This document shows positions 54,704 to 64,000 of a stretch of 64,000 nucleotides of DNA, in pieces. Origin of the DNA: Hyaloperonospora brassicae (Eukaryota > Oomycota > Peronosporomycetes > Peronosporales > Peronosporaceae); assembly GCA_947650285.1 (NCBI GenBank), contig CANTFL010000430.1:1-64000 (forward strand), written 5' to 3'. Under the pieces are notes generated by a model. That model did not search any database. It saw only the letters and a program-made list of their open reading frames with translations, and was not told where the DNA came from. How positions within the stretch are numbered: position 1 is the stretch's first letter; the number at the start of each line of letters is the position of its first letter. Made by a program: the position numbers and the translations under genes.

Positions 54704-55024
54704 TTGGTGCCCAAACTTGGCCATGATCGTGGCATCTTGATCAGCCGGCGGACAGTCCGATCTATCACTAAAACGATCCTTGGGTCAGCGGAATTAGCTA
54801 AGATCAGCCTGTCGAAGCTCCACAACCTTTTAGGATTGACCAGGACTATAATCTACGACCGCTCGATGAACGCCGTCCATTTCTTTTTATTTTCTCTGGA
54901 ATCAGCTGTGCGTTTTGATGATGTCTGCATACCATTTAAAGGTCAAATAAACCTGTTATCCAATGCGAACCATCCCGCGGGTGGTTCTGTTTGGAGGTGT
55001 CAGCAAGGTCCGACTGGGCAATAG
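54704..55024 (+). pseudogene. Coding-like block at the inner end of the left arm
   Basis: A 106-codon open frame without a good start reads RRTVRSITKTILGSAELAKI, SLSKLHNLLGLTRTIIYDRS and FDDVCIPFKGQINLLSN. It looks like part of a larger protein, possibly of a mobile element, but I cannot name it. The mirror copy is at 60455-60802 (minus), with a handful of changes near the inner border. Confidence 0.35.
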
Positions 55025-58000
55025 TTGAATCATGGGGCTGAGTATACAGTCGTAAATATAACCTTGCCCGAATCTATATAGCTGGTCGTGTCGCAGCTTA
55101 ACTGAGGTCAAATATTTTCGAGCGTTTTGTATTCGAGTATATGGACACGTTTTATCCGATGTCTCGCCCCTTCAAGTCTTTGAGAATTACCTTTTTAGCT
55201 GGACGTGTGTCTAATATTTTTCGAAAGGATGGTTCGGCTACTTTATTATAGGACGACGTTTATTCTTTAACATCCTGAAGTTGGCCGACGTCTACAATGA
55301 CTTAAGTGCGGGGTGGTAGGGCCCACGGCGATAAGGTTTGGTTACACGTATGCCCAACTGAAGGTACCTGGGAAAAGAGGTTAAGGAGAGCGACCTTACG
55401 GAGATCAAGGACCTGGCCAAATCGTTTAGTAGCACAGCGCAGATGTAATAAATGGCAAAAGACCACATTCTAGCTCACGAGTTAGCCAACACGTCAGCTC
55501 AAGCCGACGTGTCAACAATAATAGCTAAGGCCTCCTCCCCGCCAATTTCGAGAGATCATACTGTCGAAGTTGCGGAACTTATTTAGGTCAATCTACACAC
55601 CACCCAGTCGGTCTTCAAACGATTCGAGTCCACCTCCTGTACCGATGGTAGCGCAACCATGAGTTACTTAACCCCTTTGGGAGACGAAACCCTTTGGGCT
55701 TCGCACCAGCGGTCCGCAGTAGTGTCAAATAAGCGGTTTTCGGTGTTCGATGAGGAGTTGGACTCGTCCAAGGAGGACAAGAAAACATATGAGCCATATA
55801 ATTTAGCAAATACGGTGCGGACTACTTCAGATAGGCCTGGTTATATCCAGATAGCGGCTGAATCCTAGTACGACGATCAGGAAGAGACATACTCTTGCTC
55901 TTGTAAAGCTGCCTTCTTTTCAGGACCAGGCCTAATGACCCTCTTGAGTCAAGAGATATAGCAGCGGGGTAAAAAACTTTGTCTGCTGGGTGTTTCTCTT
56001 AAACACGCTTCTTACATGGTTCAACGTCCCCAGGTCATTTCTCAAGACGTGCTTAGCCTCGAATGGATTATGAAGGTACAAGAAATGTTGACTCCGGCTA
56101 CTATAAATAGCATGGCGATGGCAGTGGATCGATCGTTTGCATACGCAAACTTGGTCAGTACGGAATATGGGCTCGCGATTCTATCAGCTTTCTTACAACG
56201 TGTCAATAAACGAGCGGGGCTTTTGAACATGGAATAGAAGTATGCGCATGATCTGAGTGTCCAAATTCTCCTCTCTGTAGGTCACAGTTAGACAAAGATG
56301 ACAAGGAAGGAATCGGCTGATCAATAATGGTGATATTTACTGGGAAATTCCTCCCCACTCTTGGATAGGACCTTCATGTCGGTAGAAAGGCTAGGGGGGG
56401 TGACACTCTGGGAATGGCAGCAAATTTTTATGCAGAGAGACACATAATTCCACATCTTGGCAACTAGGGCGATGGCGTACTAAGTTATTGAAATTTAGCG
56501 CGACCATCACTACCCAGAGCCTCATGGCCGTGTAAACAGTTGATGAATGTTAATTATCATTGTGTGACTGCGATGATGAATTGCAGGCGGCCAAACACGC
56601 ACATTTGGAGCTTTCAACGGTAATGCTGCGATTTAATGGTCGTCATTACTCGGTTTTGCTTGATTATGAGCAACGGGAGGGGCTACCTGACTTAGTGGCA
56701 GCACCGGGAGGAGTCATCCAGAAAGAATTACACTCTCTAGCGAATTTTAATCGATCACGTGCGGTCTCAGGGCCTAGCGCCGAACAACATGTACATCCCG
56801 AGGACCATAATTCGGAGCCTTACAAACAAATTCTCAGAATCTGGGTTGGAGCACTAACTTATTTTCCGCCAATCGAGGTATCCCATCATTTCGTTGTGTA
56901 CTCTTTAAGCGCCACCCCTGCATCAGAGCTCATGGCTGAGCAGCTTTGGAAGGGACCGCAGACTCGAAAAAAACATTTCTCGGACAATTTAAACGAGAAG
57001 CGTGTGAATTTGATAGTGTCTACGGAACTAATACGGGAGAAATCAGGGGTATGGATAGGGCTATTGTCCATCGGTCTGGAAAGAATTAGCTCGGGCTTGA
57101 CCTACATCGGAATCAACATCACTACATCAAGCTTAAAGTTTATGTGGAAATGAACAGCGCAATTGAAAATGATTCTATTTTTACATCGCGTTTGCCATTT
57201 ATCCTTTACAGGCGAGCTGCCATACAGTCTGGACGTCCAAGTTTTATGCTATTGGTACTTCTACTGGCGTTAATAATGCTTACTAGACGGTATACGGTAT
57301 TTCAAGAGCCAATTTTAGTCGCATCTCGATCAAAAATGGCTGAACCAATGGATTGAAAGCGCCACGCAAAGATCCGTCATGCTTCATTAACGCCCTCATA
57401 TCAATAACGCTGATGATTGGCGCCGTTTATGAGAGACAAATCATGCAGCGGACGACATATTTAAACTGTGTGACCCTCACAACAAGAATCGGTTTGGCCA
57501 GCGTCTTCTATGCACCATTCTATTCTACCACGAGATACCTACCCTGGCTGAAGCACGCATTGAGGGCTCATCATCTTTCGGGGTAAATCGAAGGCACTTG
57601 CAGCTGTTCCGGAAAATCCCTGCGTAAAAGGCGGCTTGATATATATATCGGTCAACGGCAGGTCGACTGAGTTACCGTCGCTCGATTTTTCGCTTCAGCT
57701 CTCTCGCCGGCTCGACAGCAGAGGCTATTGATGTGCGAAAAGATGCTTTACGGCTGACTTGGAGACGCGCCTACGAGGAACGATCTGGATAGAGCGGATG
57801 CGTTCGAATGTCATGCTTTGCTGTCATATTGGGCCGACAGGGGTGTAGATACACCAGGACATCTAGCGATGGGGTAGGATAGCATTAAATTCGTAGCCCC
57901 AAACGTGCGTACCTTTACACGAAGGTGTAGAGCTGGAATATGTCGGTTTGGTAAAGTTTTCCAGTTCATGACCACCCTAGGACGTGGGATATGCAAAAAA

Positions 58001-60494
58001 CGTGTTTCCGATTACGTTTAAGCGCAGACGTTTATTTTGCGGTGAGCTAAATTGTAGGGTATACAAGGTGACCATGATCAACCACCTCTATTATTGGAGA
58101 TATGTTTCGGCGCAGGCCGAGGAAGCTGCGATCTTACTGACACCCAAGGCCGCTCAGAGAACGTCGTAGTTGGGGCCGAAGACCAACATAGCACGCACGC
58201 GATTGCGCTTTCCATTGATGGCCTCGTACTTTTTATGACTGTATCGATCGACGATCCGTCATGATCGCAAGTAGATCTTCACGCCTTTTTTTTCGATGGA
58301 AACGTCTTTGGAACAGCTCCATCATTGTGGGAGTTTATATCTGCGTGTAGAATCCTTTATTGGATGGGTGAAGTCTACACCGTTCGGGTCGGCTGAAAAG
58401 CCTGGCACTGGAGGGGAGGATTTCCGATCACGACTGGAATGACGCCAGGTTTATGTGCGACCATGCAGGGGAGAAGAAAGCGTATGTACCAGTAGACAAT
58501 CTTACGTATTGGGAGGGCAAAAGAGCTTGCAGTCTCGACCAATTCTACATTCCGGCCGACTGAGCTGTTAAGGTCTTATGGGTGGTCGATCGGGCTCCAC
58601 TTTCTCTACACTATCAAGTTTATGCTTTTATGCTCAAGTTTAAAAGTCAAAATAATAGAGTGTGTCATACCTGTTATAAGCGCTGCCAAAGGTGGAAAAT
58701 GCGTCAAAAACGCAAATAGCGTGCAAGGCGTGAACGGTCTGACCAAACAGGCTGGACGCATGGATTCCGGACTGCATTTGGTTTAGGGGACCGTCGCGCC
58801 TGGTGGGCAAGGGAGGCCTTTAAAGGCGGGGTGCGAGGATTAAATTTGGGCAGGCCAAGCGACAAAGCGTCCAGATGGGACGATAGGGGTTGTAAATTTG
58901 ACGTCATCGGGTCCAAACGCTCGACCAGCGAGCGGACCGGACGGCGAGCGATCGACCAGCGAGATATGCGGAATACATTCGGTACCTCGTAATAACGCGG
59001 CGGCGATAAAGGGTAACAGTAAGCGCGCCGACCACGACCGGGTGTTGTACCTACAGATACAAAGGCATGGATAGAAAACTGGATGTTATTTTCGATCGAA
59101 GATTCGTTTGGACAAGGAAGCTCGAACGGCTTGTAATATGGCAAAATTGTACTGCCTCCCCTCCTGGATTTCTGGAATGCACGCAAACGCGGGCGGTGAC
59201 GGTTGCGATGATGGAATACTAGGGTGTACTTGAAAGGACTGGTTCTTGCGATATTTTTTTCGTACGTCCGAATGCCTCAACATATTGCGGAGAAGACACT
59301 GCTTCTTCAATTACCTAAACGACATGAGGTCCAGAAGGCAGTGGAAGACCTAGTTCTTAACCTCGTCAAGAGTGCTAAATGTAGGTGCTACGATTTATCA
59401 ACTCGTCGCATTACTTTTGGGCTCCCGGATTAAGCAGCGGTATTTGGATGCCACTTGAAACTGATCGGCTATGAGGCGCCAGGCTTCAGCTATCATGCCC
59501 GTCCATGTCGGAGCGCGAAGATATTTCTTCTGACACCACTACTGATTGATCACAAAGTCGCGGAATTTTAGCAGTATCAAATAAGTGTTCTCTCCACCGG
59601 CATGTAGGCTGAGACAGTTCAGGCAATTATCTCGTCAACTGTGACCTACTCGGTGACCTCAGTTACCCGCGGTTTATTCAACGCGACAGACGCTTACTAT
59701 TTTAACTACTTCGTGGTCTCCTTCGGCACTGCCGCTTGTCCAGATCTACTGAGTTAGTGACGCACGTATATGCGATAGGTTCGTCGTCCGTCATGAATCA
59801 TCATCGAGAGTTCCAGCGAGTTCCATGCTTTACCTGCTACTCTCCTTTTCATTCGAGAGCAAAGTACACGTTTCGTCGAGGTGCTCACCTCCTAGACCAC
59901 CACAAAGAGAACACAAGGCGATACCACGTATAAGAACTTTACCCGGATTGAACACCGCACACCTCAGTGTGGCGAGCCGCTGAAGTATGGCAGCAATTTT
60001 AAAGATCGTCTGGCAATCCCAACGACTAAGCTGCAAGCGGACGCGTGAAAAGCACCAGTAGTGGAGAAGGTACAGCAGTCGCCATCTTTTACAATACATC
60101 GATTGAAGACTAGAACCTTTGCGACCCAATGCTAGACATTGAACGAACACGACGGTAACCTTGCCCAGGATCTTGCAGCTGGTGAGTGGACCGACCTCGA
60201 GAGCAACAAAAAAACACGAAACCATCGAAACGCTTAAATAGCATGAGATAGACCACGGCAATAAAAATATAGCAACATCAATTTTGCATAAGTGCAGAAG
60301 TCACTTGCGGGCATATCTCGTATTCTGCCAGGAGTGACAACTTACATATACCCGACAAAGGGTATCCTAAGTCAAAGTACTAAGCATATTTCCGATCAGG
60401 CCACCTTTAAGACGAGACTACAAGCGGTTAAGCCAAAGATCGTGTTAAAAAGCCTCATAACATTACTTCGACACCGGTCGGACAAAGAACGGTT
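55012..60494. other. Centre (loop) of the giant inverted repeat, decayed coding-like blocks
   Basis: These 5.5 kb are not repeated elsewhere in the window. The longer open blocks are 55659-55868 and 56016-56237 (same frame, plus), 56560-57153 (197 codons, plus), 57144-57356, 57353-57586, 57984-58169 and 59224-59433 (all plus), and 58704-59186 (160 codons, minus). On the plus strand 58369-58720 reads like a protein with CHTCYKRCQRW. These look like remains of several genes of a mobile or viral element, but no domain is certain and no gene is intact. Confidence 0.45.
56560..57153 (+). pseudogene. Longest open block in the loop (197 codons)
   Basis: It is open from a TTG after TAA 56551 to TGA 57151. 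It has mixed composition with segments such as VMLRFNGRHYSVLLDYEQRE and LIVSTELIREKSGVWIGLL. It overlaps the next open frame (57144, plus) by a few bases. It is longer than expected by chance for this base composition, but no motif is recognised and no splice or start signal stands out. Confidence 0.35.
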
Positions 60495-63400
60495 CGACCT
60501 TCCTGACGCCTCCAAACAGAACCACCCGCGGGATGGTGCGCATTGGATAACAGGTTTATTTGACCTTTAAATAGTATGCAGACATCGTCAAATTGCACAG
60601 CTGATTCCAGAGAAAATAAAAAGAAATGGACGGCGTTCATCGAGCGGTCGTAGATTATAGTCTTGGTCAATCCTAAAAGGTTGTGGAGCTTTGACAGGCT
60701 GATCTTAGCTAATTCCGCTGACCCAAGGATCGTTTTAGTGATAGATCGGACTGTCCGCCGGCTGATCAAGATGCCACGATCATGGCCAAGTTTGGGCACC
60801 AAGTGCCCTTACACTTGAGCATGTACCGTAACGTAAAGACATTATTGATCCGAGCCGTCAAAACCTCCCATAAGAAATAAGACATGTGACGACAGGCTAT
60901 GTGACCTTCAGCTATTCGGATCATGACCCTGTGGTAACGCGATTACAAGATTTTACCGTTGAGTTGGGCTTGGGGGCACACAGATTTCCGGCTTCAGTTA
61001 AGTCCGGAAAGGACTCTGATTGGAGGATACGAGCTGGGACGGGTAGATCACGATCGTGTACTCAAACGTACCAGATCGCGATATCGTTGATGGCGAGGGT
61101 GTGATATGTAGTGACTCTGAGATGTCTATGTAACCTAAAGACGAATCTCACCGGAGTTTGCGGAATCACTGAAGGTCACGATCCCGATCCGAATCCGCGA
61201 TCCCGATCCCGATCTGCGATCCCGATCCAAATCCGCGATCCCGGTCCGAACCCGCGATCCCGGTCCAAATCCGCGATCCCGGTCCGAGCCCGCGATCCCG
61301 GTCCAAATCCGCGATTCCGATCCGTGATCGTGATCTTGGAGTCAGCTGCGTACAAGTCGGGTGTGGTACACGCCAATGTTCCAGAGAGAGCGCACTTGGT
61401 GTAATCCACATAGGTACAAAGGGGCGGTCTTCTGGAGAGGGAGATGCGTGGCCTCGAAAGTCGTGATATAGATAGGCCTATCGAGGTGTTAGTTTTCGGT
61501 CTGGTTAGTTAACATTAAACAGAGTTCACTTGGCTTCTAAGTACACATGTTGATTTTTCTTCCGGGTTGGATTACTGGCCAACCGACGTCAAGAGAAATT
61601 GCATAATTAAATCAAGTGGTATCCCTGAATTGTTTGGCCAGTGATCGAGGACTCTCAACCAAGAACCCAGACTGCGATTGGACGCAGCAAATAAGTAAAG
61701 GCGAAGGGTGAAAGATCGCGAGACGGCTCAAGAAGTCAGAAGGCTAACGAATCAAGTATCCAATAGTATCGAATTTGGACAAGGCGATCTCATAGAGATC
61801 AAGGTAACTCATATGGAGCACCTTACAAGTACACCCGCTATCGTGTGAAGGTTTCCTCGCAACAGCCCCAATCCCAACCACGTTCAAGTTCGGCATTGAC
61901 TGGAGTCCACCTGGAAGAGTGCAACCCGCCCCACCGACGGGTACACAAGGTGAGCAAACATTACAGCACGGAATCGGAGTACCTCCTCCATTAGTTAGTC
62001 GTCCGGGCGCCAGAAGAAAGTTGGGATGGACTTCTCAAAAGAGCGATCGCCACTCCACCACAACCCTCCACCCGGCATCTGTTCCTTCCCGCAAGACTGA
62101 GTGAGGACCCCCGGACGTGCGTCGATCACATACGTACTATAACTCCGCCGCTTCGTCCTTCGGGAATTTTGTGGGGTCAAACATGAAGTCCTCGTACTGA
62201 ATGTCGGGAGCATTAACTCCCACTGCGGAAGGTGCCGTCGTGCCGTTCCGCACCACTTGCTCCCACTGATCTGGAATTGGAGCCTTGGACCACTTGCGCT
62301 GGAAAGATGGCCGCCTTAAAATCTCTGTAAAGGCCTGTTTAGTCGATACAATTTCCTTACTGATGTTAATGGTGATTCGGTGCCAGTCTTGATAAGAGCC
62401 GGCGCGTTATATAAACATCTGCTTAAACAAACGTAGTAAGCACGACGCCTCTACTCCTTTAATCCGCGGAAAGCGTTGTTCGGAAACCGGTAGATCCTTC
62501 AAATTTATCGGCATCTTAGTGTAGACCAAAGCGAAGAGCTCTCGAATAGTCAGTAGTCATGTCTCTATTTGCCTTTCCCTTGAGTGGCCCTTCATTTCCG
62601 CCACAATATTATGAATCACGTCGTACGGGGAAGGGGTGACTAGGAAGAACGTGGTGATAGTTTAGCCGCCGACTGACCCCCTCGGCTGTCTCCGGGTTCT
62701 TTCCACGAGGTGCATTCTACTCGTTGGTACTCCTCTAGGTCGTGCCTTTCGGTCTCGTCCCCAGCGCGTCTACATCCGGCCCTTTCTCCGCTGGTCCGTC
62801 GTTCCCGTGATTGTTTCGACCTGGACCCTACTGAAAGGCCCGGCGTTTGAATTGATGCGCAAATACTGCCTGCATGACAGCCATAGCGTTTCCAATGCCC
62901 CTCGAGGCAAGCAATCAGCGTGAGCGGCGGCGTTGTGCAATCTGTCCGTGGCTGTCGCGCTGCCATAGAAGCCTATTTGAGCTGGCGAATTCGTAGCATC
63001 TCCTCCAGCCCCCTCTTTGGGGGTAAGAGTTGAAGGCGGCCTACTGTCCGGCGTGCTACTATGGACTGAGCTGGTACCAGCTAAAATCGCCCCGTCCCTA
63101 AAGTCGAGGAACTGTGCAGTCTGTCAAATATTAGAGATTGCTCTACCGCAGTATGTTGCCAAGAGCGGGACCTCACCATTGTTTACATACAACAGATGTG
63201 TCGAGAGTAAACGTACAATTGAAAAATAGTGTGCCCCTTCTATTATCTGTATCATTTTCCGATCTCCGTCACTCAGCTAATCCTCACACCCGTAACTCTT
63301 TAAACACAAATTCAAGACTATAGATGGCTTGAGTATGGTACTAGCTTATGTTCTGTAGTCTCATCTTTTAATTTGACAATTTTTCCGCGAAGCCATAGGA

Positions 63401-64000
63401 CCCTACAAATTGGAGAATCTCATTAATTTTGGCTCGCAGACAGCCACATTTGACCGCCCCGAAACTCCCTGCGTGGACTTTTGTTTTCGATTTTTTTCGA
63501 GATTTTTTACATGCAGCCCTATAAATACTGTAAGTAGACGGATTAGGGTAAAAGATTCATTTTTTCATATGTACAAGTGCAAAAACGGCTGTCGTCACCC
63601 TAAACGGCATTGTTTTGCCTGTGTTTGTATTGGGTTTACGACGCAGTCAATTATACAAATCTATTAAAACCCATTACGTTTTGCCAAAACTATTGCAAAC
63701 CACAGTAATTGGCAGCAGCTAAAACGTTCACCAACGTAAGTATCAGATGTTTACCATACGGTGCGACCGATACTTCGTTGGGGCTTATTCGGTGGCCTTC
63801 CCAGTCAGGTTCTCGCGATACACGTCCATGTATCAAAAGCACTTTCGAGCATGGCGGCGGATGGTAGTGAGAGACGGATGCAAGGGATGACGGGGCCATC
63901 TGCTCGAGGCCTTTGAACGTGCAGTCGCAATTTTTTCGAGCATGGCATTTGATTCTCGCTAGAAAATTTCAATGCAGGTTAGTTCGCAGTCGAACCTATT
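60495..64000 (-). repeat. Giant inverted repeat, right arm (cut by window end)
   Basis: It is the reverse complement of 51506-55011, with very few substitutions and no indels. The arm still matches at base 64000, so it probably continues and might include inverted copies of the methyltransferase and GH30 genes. Confidence 0.95.
61176..61356. repeat. 19 bp minisatellite, right arm
   Basis: This is the mirror copy of 54150-54330. The number of units is the same, which is notable for an unstable repeat and argues for a recent duplication or active correction between the arms. Confidence 0.92.

Larger units (their letters stand above)
51506..55011 (+). repeat. Giant inverted repeat, left arm (at least 3.5 kb)
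   Basis: Each base i pairs with base 115506 minus i in the right arm over the whole length, with no net insertion or deletion. I noticed only about 20 substitutions, many of them in the last 120 bp. The outer end is set by the window limit, not by the biology. It contains a 19 bp minisatellite and coding-like blocks. Confidence 0.95.

Noticed and set aside
51506..64000. Pure fold-back sequencing artefact for the inverted repeat
   Set aside because: The arms carry independent substitutions and enclose a unique 5.5 kb centre, unlike a simple fold-back read. Misjoining of haplotypes is still possible and is noted in the finding.

Overview
The window looks like a repeat-rich, gene-poor piece of a eukaryotic nuclear genome, most likely an oomycete. 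This rests on nested Ty3/gypsy elements of the chromodomain type, two compact GC-rich host genes with at most one very short (57 bp) intron, and a GH30 enzyme with a lectin insert. The assignment to oomycetes is inference; no marker gene proves it.

Layout. Bases 1-2908 are copy 1 of a direct segmental duplication. Copy 2 runs from about 18622 to 37130, beginning no later than 18622, but is split by later insertions. Four sizeable Ty3/gypsy elements are present. Element 1 is 3319-11310 (+). Element 3 is about 11820-17225 (-) and lacks its 5' end. Element 2 is 19062-26760 (+), with TSD TCTTG. Element 4 is 29104-36922 (+), with TSD GTCAC. Solo or partial LTRs lie at 1799-2192, 2909-3141, 27865-28334 and 37458-37898, and decayed LTRs at about 45730-46215 and 46278-46640. 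From 37899 to 45730 I see no convincing gene. The host genes are a membrane-anchored GH30 glucosylceramidase-like enzyme with a nested ricin-type lectin (47710-49767, +) and a convergent METTL21-type methyltransferase with one intron (49922-50974, -). From 51506 to the window end lies a giant inverted repeat: arms of at least 3.5 kb (51506-55011 and 60495-64000) around a 5.5 kb centre filled with decayed, coding-like blocks I cannot name.

Strongest observations. (1) The LTRs, gag, pol and 3' region of element 1, and less perfectly element 4, are a near-continuous chain of short perfect hairpins (7-14 bp arms, short loops, about one per 25-40 nt). Several show paired (compensatory) changes between the two elements. 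The host genes and the duplicated flanks do not look like this. (2) Both retroelement families carry a long antisense ORF that starts about 110-130 bp inside the 3' LTR and runs back over the integrase C-terminus and chromodomain. It has an acidic N-terminus with a shared V-x-Y-G-S-like motif and a C-terminal coiled coil. Its layout recalls antisense genes of complex retroviruses. (3) Element 1 has a textbook -1 frameshift site at the gag/pol junction: A AAA AAT, a 9-nt spacer, then a hairpin that contains the gag stop. (4) Elements 2 and 3 share four stop codons inside a 3 kb near-identical inverted segment, although their flanks are diverged.

All four elements are broken in pol, so none is autonomous as read here. 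The two host genes look intact and share a 154 bp tail-to-tail intergenic region.
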